A stretch of DNA of 64,000 bases from Methylococcus capsulatus str. Texas = ATCC 19069 (GTDB lineage Bacteria; Pseudomonadota; Gammaproteobacteria; Methylococcales; Methylococcaceae): positions 186,001 to 250,000 of the forward strand of contig NZ_AUKJ01000016.1 of assembly GCF_000424685.1 (NCBI RefSeq). The letters are read 5' to 3'. Of this stretch, positions 44,030-53,633 are shown piece by piece. Both the position numbers and the translations under genes were made by a program. Within the stretch, counting starts at the first letter, position 1. Each line of letters starts with the position of its first letter. The notes under the pieces are model-generated. The model was not told where the DNA came from. It searched no databases and worked only from the letters and a program-made list of their open reading frames with translations.

Positions 44030-45304
44030 TCAGTTCTTCAGGCGGACGATACCCAGGGCCTTGAGGCCCAGGCGCTCGTAGATGGGCTCGCTGATGCCCT
44101 TCCTCACCTTGCGGAGGAAGTACTTCTCGAAGGCGATCTTGGCCAGGTGCACCCAACGTCCTTTCTTGGCCCAGGTGACGTTGCGCGGCGGGATCTGCGG
44201 CTGGGCGATGAAGGCGGCGCCGGTGTCGCCCATGTCGGCCAGACACAGTGCGGCCCATGTGCCTTTGAAGCTGGGCTCCTTGCCGTCGAGTTGCTCGCGG
44301 ATGTTGTGTGCGGTGGCGGTGACCATGGACTCGATCATGTAACCGGTCTTGGGTACACCGGTGGGTACCGGCGTCTGCTCCAGCGGCGGAATGGCGATGC
44401 AGACGCCGACCGAGTAAACGTTCTTGAACGTGGGGTTGCGCTGATATTCGTCGACGATGACGAAGCCGCGTGGGTTCACCAGCCCCTCGATGCCGCGCAC
44501 CGCGTCGACGCCGGTGAAGGCCGGAATCATCATGCAGTGCTTGAACGGCAGTTCGTGCTTCTTTTTTTCCTTGCCGTCGTCGTCGACTTCGGTGACGAAC
44601 ATCTTGCCGGCCTCGATCTTGTCGACCTTGGCGTTGGTGATCCACTTGATGTGGCGGTCGCGCAACTCGCTTTCCAGGAGTCCCTTGGAGTCGCCCACCC
44701 CGCCCAGGCCGAGATGGCCGATGTAGGGTTCGGAGGTGACGAAGGTCATGGGCACCTTGTCGCGGATCTTGCGGCGGCGCAGGTCGGTGTCGGCGATGAA
44801 GGCGTATTCGTAGGCCGGGCCGAAGCAGGAGGCGCCCTGCACCGAGCCGACCACGACCGGACCGGGGTCCTTGACGAAGCCGTCCCAGAATTCCATGGCT
44901 TCGGCGGCGTGATCGACGTGGCACACCGACTGGGTGTGGCCATGCGGGCCGAAGCCCGGCACTTCGTCGAATGCGAGGCGGGGGCCTGTGGCGATGACCA
45001 GGAAATCGTAGTTCACGGAGCTGCCGTCGGCGAGTTCGATGCGGTTGTTGGCCGGATCGACCTTGGTCGCTTTCTGCTGGATGAACTCGATCTTGCGCTT
45101 CTTCAGCATGGGGGCGAGTTCGACCTTGATGTCCTCCGGTTTACGCCAACCGACCGCGACCCAGGGATTGGAGGGGACGAAGTGGAAAGTGGGGCTGTCG
45201 GAGATGAGCACCACCTCGTCCTGTTTTTTGCGGGCGAGGTGCTTCATTTCCAGGGCCATGGGGATACCGCCGATGCCGGCGCCGAGTATGACGATTCGAG
45301 CCAT
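44030..45304 (-). CDS. Sulfide:quinone oxidoreductase-type flavoprotein
   Basis: 424 residues. The Rossmann FAD motif is GAGIGG at 8-13, and a second nucleotide-type segment starts near 100 (YDFLVIATGPRLAFDEVPG). Cys128 (SVCHVDHA), Cys160 (GASCFGPAYEY) and Cys301 (SVGVCIAIPP) are at positions comparable with the redox cysteines of SQR. KTGYMIESMVTATAHNI is typical of SQR/flavocytochrome-c sulfide dehydrogenases. It would oxidise sulfide and reduce quinone at the membrane, as a detoxification or energy reaction. It is divergent from the RND operon, with a palindrome between them. Confidence 0.9.
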   Translation of the reverse strand: MARIVILGAGIGGIPMALEMKHLARKKQDEVVLISDSPTFHFVPSNPWVAVGWRKPEDIKVELAPMLKKRKIEFIQQKATKVDPANNRIELADGSSVNYDFLVIATGPRLAFDEVPGFGPHGHTQSVCHVDHAAEAMEFWDGFVKDPGPVVVGSVQGASCFGPAYEYAFIADTDLRRRKIRDKVPMTFVTSEPYIGHLGLGGVGDSKGLLESELRDRHIKWITNAKVDKIEAGKMFVTEVDDDGKEKKKHELPFKHCMMIPAFTGVDAVRGIEGLVNPRGFVIVDEYQRNPTFKNVYSVGVCIAIPPLEQTPVPTGVPKTGYMIESMVTATAHNIREQLDGKEPSFKGTWAALCLADMGDTGAAFIAQPQIPPRNVTWAKKGRWVHLAKIAFEKYFLRKVRKGISEPIYERLGLKALGIVRLKN

Positions 45305-45414
45305 TGCGTTTTTCCTCCCGCGCAGTCCTTCTGCGTACTTGATGGTGTTGTTGGGCAACGCTGTCGACGATCGGTTGAAAATTCTGCTCGTATACCGACC
45401 GCTTGTCGAGAATA

Positions 45415-45428
45415 TTAGCAAATGCTAA
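45415..45428. promoter_or_regulatory. 14-bp palindrome between sqr-type and RND genes, candidate operator
   Basis: TTAGCAAATGCTAA is a perfect two-fold palindrome in an A+T-rich patch, 111 bp upstream of the oxidoreductase start and 122 bp upstream of the TolC-type start. Its position suits a repressor (for example ArsR- or TetR-type) controlling both directions. No regulator gene for it is seen here. Confidence 0.5.
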
Positions 45429-45549
45429 AATTCAAGGCAAGCCCGGATCGGGCAAGGGGGCCGGTAGTTCCACGCGGTGGAACTGGCTATCATTCATTCA
45501 AGGAGTTTCCCGCCGGGAACCGTCGACATCGACACGCAGCGTCGCGCCC

Positions 45550-46911
45550 ATGAATTCGACAGAAATCAGGTCTGCCCGTTTCCGGATGTGGTTTTCTCCG
45601 GTCTTCTTGGCATGGGTACTGGGGAGTCCGCCGGTGTTTCCCGCTACCTCGGGCGGTGCCCGGCTGACCTTGCAGCAAGCCATCGAGCTCGCCTGGGAAA
45701 GGAATCCCGACATCCATGCCGCCGAGGCCCGGCTGGGCCAGGCCCAGGCCAGCGTCGAGGAAGCCACCGCGGCGTTCTATCCCCGTCTCACCGCGCGCGT
45801 CGGTTATGACTATTCGGACAACCCCGCCTTGGCGTTCTCCTATGTCGTAGCCCAGCGCCGCTTCAATTTCGGCATGAACATCAACCATCCGGGCTATGTC
45901 GAGAACTTCCGCCCGGAGGTGTTCACCACCTGGTCGATCTTCCGCGGCGGCCAGGACTACTACCGCAAGAAGGCGGCCGAACTGGGCGTCGAAGTGGCGG
46001 AACTGGAGCACTCGGCTCTGCGCAACCAGTTGGCGGCGGCGGTGACCGCGGCCTATTACGCGTTGCTCGAGGCCCCGCGCCAGGTCGAGGTCTCGAAGAA
46101 ATCGGTGGAAGCGGTCACCAGCGAACTCGAACACACGCGTCACCGCCATCAGGCCGGTTCCAGCCTCAAGTCCGACGTGCTCTCCCTGGAGGTTCGGCTG
46201 GCGCAGTCCCGCGAAAACGAAACCCACGCGCTGAACTCGGTCGAACTCGCCCGCGCCGCCATCAAAACCCTGCTCGGTGGCGAAACGGTGGCCAGCCTGG
46301 AGGCGGTGGAGCCGGCCGCCAACGGTGCCGCAGGCCGGGAGAGGATGGAAAAAGTGCTGGCCCAGGCGCTGTCGCAGCGGCCGGAAATGCAGGCGGCCAC
46401 CAGCCAGGTCACCCTGCGTCAGCACGAGCTCGACATGGAACGGGGCGCACGGCTGCCCAGGGTCAACGCCTTTGCAGCCTACGGTCAGAACAGTCGGACG
46501 CCGGGTTTCTCCACGGAGCAGGGCAACGTCACGCTGGGTGTCAGCGCCGAACTCGACCTCTACGCAGGCGGCGCGGTCACGGCCCGGATTTCCGCCGCCG
46601 AGAAGCGACTGGCCGAAGCCCAGGCGCTGGAAACGCGCACCCGGCTGGAAATCGAAGAGGAAGTACGCAAGGCCTATTTGCAGCTCGAGGAAGCCTTGTC
46701 GCGCAAGGACGCGGCGGAAGCCGGCGCCAAGTCGGCGGAGGAAGCGCTGCGGCTGGTGCACGAACAATACCGGGAAGGCGCGGCGACGGTGACGCGTTAT
46801 CTCGAAGCCGAGGCCGACCGCGCCCAGGCCCAGACCCGCGCCATCGCCGCCCGCTATGCCGTGGAGGTCGCGGAGGCGAATCTGAAGAAGGCTTCGGGTT
46901 TCTGGCGCTAG
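45550..46911 (+). CDS. TolC-family outer-membrane efflux protein
   Basis: 453 residues with a signal peptide (ending VFPATS). It has the two OEP repeats of TolC-like proteins (LTLQQAIELAWERNPDIHAAEARLGQAQASVEEATAAFYPRL, and RPEMQAATSQVTLRQHELDMERGARLPRVNAFA) and long coiled-coil helices. It is the outer-membrane duct of the RND pump encoded next. ATG 45550 is chosen for the signal peptide; the frame is open upstream. It leads a three-gene operon. Confidence 0.93.
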   Translation: MNSTEIRSARFRMWFSPVFLAWVLGSPPVFPATSGGARLTLQQAIELAWERNPDIHAAEARLGQAQASVEEATAAFYPRLTARVGYDYSDNPALAFSYVVAQRRFNFGMNINHPGYVENFRPEVFTTWSIFRGGQDYYRKKAAELGVEVAELEHSALRNQLAAAVTAAYYALLEAPRQVEVSKKSVEAVTSELEHTRHRHQAGSSLKSDVLSLEVRLAQSRENETHALNSVELARAAIKTLLGGETVASLEAVEPAANGAAGRERMEKVLAQALSQRPEMQAATSQVTLRQHELDMERGARLPRVNAFAAYGQNSRTPGFSTEQGNVTLGVSAELDLYAGGAVTARISAAEKRLAEAQALETRTRLEIEEEVRKAYLQLEEALSRKDAAEAGAKSAEEALRLVHEQYREGAATVTRYLEAEADRAQAQTRAIAARYAVEVAEANLKKASGFWR

Positions 46912-46934
46912 ATAGAGATAGAAGGAACAAAGCA

Positions 46935-48014
46935 ATGCACGCTCAAGCGCACGGTTCGAACTCCCGCAATACACTGTCGTATGCCGCCATGGCCGTCTCG
47001 GCCCTGGTCCTGATGCTGGTCTGGATGGAGGGCGGCTTCGTCGGCAAGGCGGCGCCGGGGCTACGGGCCGAGGAGCAGGCCGAACCGGTGAGGGGGCAGA
47101 CGTACACACTGGCGCCGCGGACCATCGCGGAGACGTCCGCCTGGCCCGCCACCGTGTCCGCCCGGGTCGTCGCCCGCATCTCGCCCAAGGTCGCGGGACG
47201 CATCACCGAGATCACCCGCAGGGTGGGTGACCGGGTGCAGCGGGGCGAAGTCCTGGCGCGGCTGGAAGCCAAGGAGCTGGGTGCCCGGCTCGGCCAGGCC
47301 AGGGCGCAGCTTGCCGCGGCCGAAGCCGAAGCGGTGCGGGCCCGCGCCGAGCTGATCCGCAGCGAAAGCCTCTATGCCAAGGAAGCGGCCACCCGCCAGA
47401 CCCTGGAAACGGCCCAGGCCGCCGCCCGCGCCGCGAACGCCCAGGTGAAGGCGGCGCAGGATGCCATCGCCGAGGCCGGTTCGCTGTTCGGCGAGACCGA
47501 ACTGAAGTCGCCGGTGGATGGCACGGTGGTGTCGCGCGAACTCGACCGGGGCGACACCGCCATGCCCGGCATGCCGGTGCTGACGGTGCAGGAAAGCGGC
47601 AGGCTGCGGATCGAGGGCGCGGTCGCCGAGCGCTGCGCGGGGGCGCTGCGGGCCGGAGCCCCGTTGACGGCACGGGGCGGCTCGCCCGAGCAGGTCTATC
47701 CGGTCGAGGTGGACGAAGTCGCCCCCGCCGCCGATCCGGCCACCCGTACGGTCTGGTTCAAGGCGCGCCTGCCCGATGCCGCGACCTGGCAGCCGGGCGC
47801 CTATGTCAGTGTGGAACTGCCTTGCGGCCAGCGTGAGGTGCTGCTGATTCCCGCGGCCGCCGTGACGCGCATCGGCCAGATCGAGAGCGTGCGCCTCGTC
47901 GAAAAGGACCGTTCCGTATTGCGCCACATCCGTACCGGTCGGTTCCACGATGGCCAGCTCGAAGTCCTGGCGGGGCTGGAGCCGGGTGACACCGTCCAGA
48001 TTCCGAGCCCCTGA
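46935..48014 (+). CDS. RND efflux periplasmic adaptor (MFP)
   Basis: 359 residues. An N-terminal membrane anchor (AAMAVSALVLMLVWM) is followed by a lipoyl domain (VSARVVARISPKVAGRITEITRRVGDRVQRGEVLARLE), an alpha-hairpin (about 115-175), the second lipoyl half (ETELKSPVDGTVVSRELDRGDTAMPGMPVLTV), a beta-barrel and a membrane-proximal domain. It links the RND pump to the TolC-type duct. The gene is 23 bp after the TolC-type gene and 18 bp before the pump gene. Confidence 0.94.
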   Translation: MHAQAHGSNSRNTLSYAAMAVSALVLMLVWMEGGFVGKAAPGLRAEEQAEPVRGQTYTLAPRTIAETSAWPATVSARVVARISPKVAGRITEITRRVGDRVQRGEVLARLEAKELGARLGQARAQLAAAEAEAVRARAELIRSESLYAKEAATRQTLETAQAAARAANAQVKAAQDAIAEAGSLFGETELKSPVDGTVVSRELDRGDTAMPGMPVLTVQESGRLRIEGAVAERCAGALRAGAPLTARGGSPEQVYPVEVDEVAPAADPATRTVWFKARLPDAATWQPGAYVSVELPCGQREVLLIPAAAVTRIGQIESVRLVEKDRSVLRHIRTGRFHDGQLEVLAGLEPGDTVQIPSP

Positions 48015-48032
48015 CCATTCCGGAGAACCCGC

Positions 48033-51000
48033 ATGGCCAAACCCAACGACGAACGGGGCCTGACGGCGGCGATCGTCCGCATTTTCATTACCTCCAAGCT
48101 GTCCCTGGTCTTCCTCATCGCCTCCTTCATGCTCGGGGCGGCGGCCTTGTTGCTGACGCCTCGGGAAGAGGAGCCGCAGATCGTGGTGCCGGTGGCGGAC
48201 GTCTTCGTCAGGGCGCCGGGGGCCTCGGCCGAGGAGGTCGAGAAGCTGGTGGCGACGCCGTTGGAGAGCCGGCTGCGGGAGATCGACGGGGTGGAGTACG
48301 TCTATTCTGCCTCCCGCGCCGGCGAAGCCATGGTGACGGTGCGCTTTTACGTCGGTGAAGACCGCGAGGACAGCCTGCTCAAGGTTTGGAGCAAGCTGAT
48401 GTCGAACAAGGACGCCATTCCTTCCATCGTCGAGTCCTGGCTGGTCAAGCCGGTGGAGATAGATGACGTCCCCATCCTCACCTTCACCCTGTCTTCGTCC
48501 AATCCGTTGTACGATGCGGCGACGCTGCGGCGTCTGGCCGACGAGATGAAGGACAAGCTGTCTTCCCGGGAGGATACCGGCCGCATCTACGTGGTCGGCG
48601 GTCAGCGGCGGACGGTGCGGATCCATCCGGATCCGGCGCGGCTGGCGGCCCACGGTCTGGACATCGGCGGCTTGATGCAGGCGTTACGGGACGCCAACGT
48701 CAAGCTGGAAGCCGGGAGCTTCGACCGCGCCGATCGCCGCGTCGACCTGGAAGCCGGCCCGCATTACGCTTCCGCCGCCGAGGTCGCGGACACCGCCGTC
48801 GGTCACCGTGACGGCAGGGTGGTGCGCCTGCGCGAGGTGGCAGAGGTGATCGACGGGCCGGCCGAGGTCGAGAGCTATACCCGCATCGGCTTCGGCGCCG
48901 CAGCAGCGGACAGCCGGTCGGTCGGCCAAACCGCCGCCGCCCGCCCCGGCGAGGAGCGCCAGGCCGTGACCCTCGCGGTCGCCAAGCGCCGTGGCGCCAA
49001 CGCGGTCAGCGTGAGCGAGCGGGTCATCGAGGAGGTGAAGGGTCTTTACGGCACCCTCATCCCGGAAGACGTGACCGTGACGATTTCGCGCGATTATGGT
49101 GAGACCGCGAATCACAAGGTCAATGAGCTGGTGAAGCATCTCTTCATCGCCATCGTCACCATCATCGTGCTGCTGGCCTTCGCCCTGGGGCCGAAGGAGG
49201 CCTTCATCGTGGCGCTGGCGGTTCCGATGACGCTGGGTATCACCCTGCTGTTCGACCTCGTGTTCGGCTACACCATCAACCGCGTCACCCTGTTCGCCCT
49301 GATCCTCTCCCTGGGGCTTCTGGTGGACGATCCCATCGTCGACGTCGAGAACATCTACCGCCATTTCAAGCTGCGGCGCGAACCGCCCCTGGAGGCCGCT
49401 ATCACCGCCGTCGACGAAGTCCGGCCGCCGACCATCTTCGCGACCTTCACCGTCATCGTCTCGTTCCTGCCGATGTTCTTCATCACCGGCATGATGGGGC
49501 CCTACATGGCGCCGATGGCCTTCAACGTGCCGGTCGCCATGCTGATGTCGCTGCTGGTCGCCTTCACCGTCACCCCCTGGGCCAGCTATTACCTGCTGAA
49601 GAGCGAATACGGCACGGGCGGGGCCGCGTATGCCTTGCAGGACAGCCCCATTTACAGGTTCTATCGCCGCACCCTCGGCGCCTTGGTGTTGCAGCCCGGA
49701 CGCGCCAAGTTGTTCATCTGGCTGATGGTCGGCGCCCTGGTGGCGTCGAGCCTGCTCGCCGTGACCCGGGTGGTGCCGCTGAAGCTGCTGCCGTTCGACA
49801 ACAAGAACGAACTGCAGCTGGTGATCGACATGCCCCGCGATGCCAGCCTCGAACGCACCGATGCGGTGGCGCGGGCGCTGGGCGAATACCTGGCGCGGGT
49901 CAACGAAATCACCGATTTCGAAACTTATGTGGGTCTGGCCTCGCCCATGGATTTCAACGGCATGGTGCGCCATTACTACCTGCGCCGCGGCGGCTACGTC
50001 GGCGAAATCCGCATCAGTCTGCTGCCGAAGGAGCGGCGTGAGCAGCAGTCGCACGAGATCGCGCTGCGGATACGCCCGGAGGTGGAGCGCATCGCCGCGC
50101 GCTTCGGAGCCAAGGCCAAGATCGTGGAAACCCCGCCCGGGCCACCGGTGCTCTCTACTTTCGTCGCCGAAGTCTACGGCCCGCTGGATGCCGAGCCCGC
50201 CGAGCTGGACCGGGTGACCGAACGGGTGCGGGACGATGTCGCGGGCATCGCCGGCATGGTCGATGTCGACGACCTGGTGGACGAGCCCAAGACCCTGATC
50301 CGCTACCGGGTCGATCGCGACAAAGCGGCGCTCAACGGCCTCAGCGTGGCGGCGTTGGCCGAAGCCTTGGAGGCCGCGACGGCCGGGCGTTCCGTCGGCA
50401 CCGTGCATGTGCAGGGGGAACGGGAGCCGCTCGAGATCGTGCTCCGCCTGCCGCGCGCCGAGCGCTCGTCCCTGGCCGAACTCATGACGCTCGGGGTGAG
50501 GGGAGCGGACGGCCGCCTGGTGCCGCTGGGCGAACTCGGTACTTTGGTCGAGGACCAGGCCGACCGCACCATCTACCACAAGAATCTGCTCCGGCTGAAT
50601 TACGTCACCGCCGAAATGGCGGGCCGCACGCCGGTCGAAGCGGTGCTGGACTGGGGCGACATCGAGGAGGCCAAGCCGCTGCCTGCGGGCTACAAGGTCG
50701 ACCTGGCCGGGGAAGGGGAATGGAAGATCACCGTCGACGTGTTCCGCGACCTTGGGCTGGCGTTCGGCGCCGCGCTGGTCATGATCTACGTACTGCTGGT
50801 GGCCCAGACCGGTTCGCTCGGCATGCCGCTGGTCATCATGGTGGCGATTCCGCTGACCATCATCGGCATCATGCCGGGATTCTGGCTGTTGAACCTGCTG
50901 TTCACTTCGCCAGTGGCCGGCTACGACAATCCCATCCTGTTCACCGCCACCGGCATGATCGGCATGATCGCCCTGGCCGGCATCGTGGTGCGCAATTCCA

Positions 51001-51263
51001 TCATTCTCATCGACTTCATCGAACGCCTCCGGGAGCGGGGCACGCCTCTGTTCGATGCGCTGGTCGAAGCCGGCGCCACTCGCCTCAGACCGATCTTCCT
51101 CACCGCCGGAGCCGCCATGTTCGGCTCCTTCGTCATCACGCTGGATCCGATCTTCTCCGGCTTGGCTTGGAGTTTCATCTTCGGCATCTTCGCTTCCACC
51201 CTGTTCACCCTGTGGGTCGTCCCCGTCGTCTACTGGATGATCAACCGGGAAGTGCCGCGCTGA
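48033..51263 (+). CDS. RND-family inner-membrane transporter (AcrB-like)
   Basis: 1076 residues with twelve expected membrane helices and the two large periplasmic loops of AcrB-type pumps. The proton-relay pair in TM4 is Asp432-Asp433 (LGLLVDDPIVDVENIYRH). Other family signatures are LVFLIASFMLGAAALL (TM1), GEYLARVNEITDFETYVGLASP in the second loop and GMIALAGIVVRNSIILIDFIERLRERG near TM10-11. The sequence does not show the Met-rich metal-pump pattern of CusA. Drugs, solvents or hopanoid-type lipids are all possible substrates. The divergent SQR-type gene suggests possible linkage to sulfide or thiol stress, which is inferred. Confidence 0.95.
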   Translation: MAKPNDERGLTAAIVRIFITSKLSLVFLIASFMLGAAALLLTPREEEPQIVVPVADVFVRAPGASAEEVEKLVATPLESRLREIDGVEYVYSASRAGEAMVTVRFYVGEDREDSLLKVWSKLMSNKDAIPSIVESWLVKPVEIDDVPILTFTLSSSNPLYDAATLRRLADEMKDKLSSREDTGRIYVVGGQRRTVRIHPDPARLAAHGLDIGGLMQALRDANVKLEAGSFDRADRRVDLEAGPHYASAAEVADTAVGHRDGRVVRLREVAEVIDGPAEVESYTRIGFGAAAADSRSVGQTAAARPGEERQAVTLAVAKRRGANAVSVSERVIEEVKGLYGTLIPEDVTVTISRDYGETANHKVNELVKHLFIAIVTIIVLLAFALGPKEAFIVALAVPMTLGITLLFDLVFGYTINRVTLFALILSLGLLVDDPIVDVENIYRHFKLRREPPLEAAITAVDEVRPPTIFATFTVIVSFLPMFFITGMMGPYMAPMAFNVPVAMLMSLLVAFTVTPWASYYLLKSEYGTGGAAYALQDSPIYRFYRRTLGALVLQPGRAKLFIWLMVGALVASSLLAVTRVVPLKLLPFDNKNELQLVIDMPRDASLERTDAVARALGEYLARVNEITDFETYVGLASPMDFNGMVRHYYLRRGGYVGEIRISLLPKERREQQSHEIALRIRPEVERIAARFGAKAKIVETPPGPPVLSTFVAEVYGPLDAEPAELDRVTERVRDDVAGIAGMVDVDDLVDEPKTLIRYRVDRDKAALNGLSVAALAEALEAATAGRSVGTVHVQGEREPLEIVLRLPRAERSSLAELMTLGVRGADGRLVPLGELGTLVEDQADRTIYHKNLLRLNYVTAEMAGRTPVEAVLDWGDIEEAKPLPAGYKVDLAGEGEWKITVDVFRDLGLAFGAALVMIYVLLVAQTGSLGMPLVIMVAIPLTIIGIMPGFWLLNLLFTSPVAGYDNPILFTATGMIGMIALAGIVVRNSIILIDFIERLRERGTPLFDALVEAGATRLRPIFLTAGAAMFGSFVITLDPIFSGLAWSFIFGIFASTLFTLWVVPVVYWMINREVPR

Positions 51264-51319
51264 TTTTTCTCCTGCTCGACCGATTACAATGAGCTTCCGG
51301 CCTGACGGGGGAGGGCCGC

Positions 51320-51997
51320 ATGATGAAAACAATCGGGCAGGGTGCGCACATGGGGAAGCTATCGCCATTCCAGGTCGGTGAACTGGTGGTCTGGCGGGAT
51401 GAAAAGGGGTTCGGGTTCATCCGCCCTTTCGCGGGTGACCACGATCTCTTCATCCACATCAGCGCTTTCAAAAAGGGCATGAGCCGCCGGCCCCAGGTCG
51501 GAGACATCGTGCATTACCGCATCGAGACCGAGGCCGACGGTCGGGAGCGGCTGCGGCATGCGGCAATCGAGGGGGTCAAGTACGCCATGCCGCGTTTCGG
51601 TCCCGTCAAGGTCAAACCCCTGGAACGCTCGCCCTACGTCAATGGCGTCATCGGCCTGCCCTTCCTGTTGTCGACCTGGCTGCTGTGGAGCGTCGGCAAC
51701 CCCGTTCCTCTCCTGATGTACGTGTTCATCAGCGCCATCACGCTTTTCCTCTATGGTCTGGACAAGCGTTCCTCGATCACCGGGCACTGGCGCGTGCCTG
51801 AAACCTACCTGCATCTCTTCGCCCTGTTCGGCGGCTGGCCGGGTGCCCTGATCGCCCAGCGGGAATATCGGCACAAGCTCAGGAAGCCGCGGTTCCAGGT
51901 CGTTTTCAGAGCGATCATTGCCTTGCATGCCCTGATTTGGCTCATTGCCATCGCGTTCGCATTCTCGAGTCGGGGAATGGCGCAATTTATGCAGTAA
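51320..51997 (+). CDS. Cold-shock domain fused to DUF1294 membrane domain
   Basis: 225 residues. Residues about 15-75 are a CspA-type RNA/DNA-binding domain (GELVVWRDEKGFGFIRPFAGDHDLFIHISAFK, with the RNP1-like KGFGFI). Residues about 110-220 form a DUF1294 membrane domain of three to four helices (FISAITLFLYGLDKRSSITGHWRVPETYLHLFALFGGWPGALIAQ). This fusion is known in many bacteria, without a function. It begins 56 bp after the RND gene on the same strand. ATG 51350 is an alternative start. Confidence 0.92.
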   Translation: MMKTIGQGAHMGKLSPFQVGELVVWRDEKGFGFIRPFAGDHDLFIHISAFKKGMSRRPQVGDIVHYRIETEADGRERLRHAAIEGVKYAMPRFGPVKVKPLERSPYVNGVIGLPFLLSTWLLWSVGNPVPLLMYVFISAITLFLYGLDKRSSITGHWRVPETYLHLFALFGGWPGALIAQREYRHKLRKPRFQVVFRAIIALHALIWLIAIAFAFSSRGMAQFMQ

Positions 51998-52239
51998 TTA
52001 AACGGCACAAAAAAGCAGAACTTTCAATAATCAACCATGTCCATACGAGCCGATGAGGGCGCGGCCTTTCGTCCGTTACGTCGAGAATAAACTCGTTGGT
52101 ATCGCAATCCACCCGGAAGACGGTTTGGGCGGTGAAACGATCTTTTCATCGATGAATATATGCCGGAAGCCAGGAGGCACAGCAGGCTCTCCGATATGTG
52201 AATGTCTGTTTTTATTTGAGTTCATAAGGAGATATGAGA
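51998..52239. other. 242-bp intergenic region, A+T-richer than neighbours
   Basis: No gene. The sequence is distinctly richer in A and T than the surrounding genes. AAGGAG at 52227-52232 is the ribosome-binding site of the following gene. No terminator or riboswitch is obvious. Confidence 0.5.
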
Positions 52240-53514
52240 ATGGCCGATAATGCAAATTCGAAAAACCTTTGTTCATTGCTGATCGTGAGCGCTGGCCTGC
52301 TGGCGGCACAGGTCGCCCAAGCGGACGCGCCTTGCGTCGTACCGTTGAAGCTCATCGACATCAATGCCGGTTCTGGAAAACCCCCGGAGTATAAGCTCGG
52401 CATCCATGTCGGGCTCGGCGGCGGCGCGCCCCAGTTGTACGAATTCGATACCGGCGGTCCGGGATTCTGGGCGGCGTATACGCCTACGCCACCGAAAAAT
52501 AAAGAGCAGTGGTGGGGAAATTACGAAACTGTCCAGACCGATGCGCTTTCGATAGCCTATACGTCTGGCAATGAGTACACGGCCAATCTGGTGGATACTA
52601 TGGTGGCGCTGTATAGACCCCAGGGATCCGGATTCGCCAAACAGTGTGAATCCGCGGCTCCGGTCGGCGTCGCCCAGATTACAGCCTTCGCGGACAAGAA
52701 AAAGCCGAAGAAGGTCAAGGCCTGGTATAAGGCCTTGGCGACCGGTAAGCCGCCCTTGTTCGGGCATTTCTATGGTGACTTCGGTGCGGCGCTTTTCCCT
52801 ATAATGACGGCCGATAAGTCCGCCGGCGTCTATTCCGTCCTCCCTCAGTTGCCGCAAACCGGCCTGACCAACGGTTTTATCGTCCATGTGGGTCCGCTGG
52901 GAAAATCCAAACCGACATTGACGATCGGCATTGCCGATGAGGAGCTGGCCACCTTCACCACGCAGTTGCCGATGAATCCGACCTGTGTGGATGCGGGTGG
53001 GGCGCCGGAGGCCCCTTCTTCTGCTTGTCCGCCGTATCCGAATTTTCCGGTCGGCGACATGCCGACATGGAGCGAGCAGATCACCTATGCGAATCTGTCA
53101 TGGGAGTATGGCAAGTCCAGCGATGGCAATGGCCAAGCGTTTTCGAACGTTGGCTTGACCCTCGACACCGGCGCGCCCGCGACGACCATTTGGCAAAACG
53201 ATGATTTGTATGTCGACTCTCGGTTTCTTCGCAACCCGGAGGGTAGCACTGTACCCTATACCGGAGATTTCAAACCGAAAGTGCGTCTGACGATCAGCGC
53301 GGCGACGATGGTTCCGGGTGGCCACGATCTCGATTTTTATCTTCTCACCGGGCAGAAGGCGACTGTCAACCAGGTTTCTGCCAGCGTGCGCGGAAACGAT
53401 GGCGGGCCGACTTGGTCGGGATATATGAATACCGGGTTGATGTTGTATACCTACTATGACGTCATGTTCGATGTGGAGCATGGCGTGGTGGGATTCCGGC
53501 CAGTGAAGAGATAG
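52240..53514 (+). CDS. Exported pepsin-like aspartyl-protease-fold protein
   Basis: 424 residues. The ATG at 52240 fits the AAGGAG site (7 nt spacing); ATG 52234 is too close to it. The signal peptide ends AAQVAQADA. The protein holds two pepsin-type DTG motifs, one per half: LYEFDTGGPGFW with Asp70 and LTLDTGAPATTIW with Asp309. Each is preceded by hydrophobic residues as in A1-family proteases. Two Cys-bearing loops (KQCESA, TCVDAGG...SACPP) could form disulfides. Codon and base composition are A+T-richer than neighbours. It is probably secreted. Protease activity is inferred from the motifs only, and it could be an inactive fold relative. Confidence 0.72.
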   Translation: MADNANSKNLCSLLIVSAGLLAAQVAQADAPCVVPLKLIDINAGSGKPPEYKLGIHVGLGGGAPQLYEFDTGGPGFWAAYTPTPPKNKEQWWGNYETVQTDALSIAYTSGNEYTANLVDTMVALYRPQGSGFAKQCESAAPVGVAQITAFADKKKPKKVKAWYKALATGKPPLFGHFYGDFGAALFPIMTADKSAGVYSVLPQLPQTGLTNGFIVHVGPLGKSKPTLTIGIADEELATFTTQLPMNPTCVDAGGAPEAPSSACPPYPNFPVGDMPTWSEQITYANLSWEYGKSSDGNGQAFSNVGLTLDTGAPATTIWQNDDLYVDSRFLRNPEGSTVPYTGDFKPKVRLTISAATMVPGGHDLDFYLLTGQKATVNQVSASVRGNDGGPTWSGYMNTGLMLYTYYDVMFDVEHGVVGFRPVKR

Positions 53515-53633
53515 ACATCCAGTGAGCCTATCCTGCGGGGGCTTGGGTTCGTGTCCGGATTCAACCCCGCGGTGTCGGCGCGGTGACCTAGCCGGTTGTC
53601 CAGGAGTAACCATCGGTTCCCGAGGATTGATTG

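Noticed and set aside
48684-51368. 894-codon open frame antisense to the RND pump.
   Set aside because: It is His- and Gln-rich with no family match, and the pump frame is clearly real.
51998-52239. Riboswitch upstream of the first pepsin-like gene.
   Set aside because: The region is A+T-rich and non-coding, but I could not match any known aptamer core (c-di-GMP, TPP and cobalamin considered).
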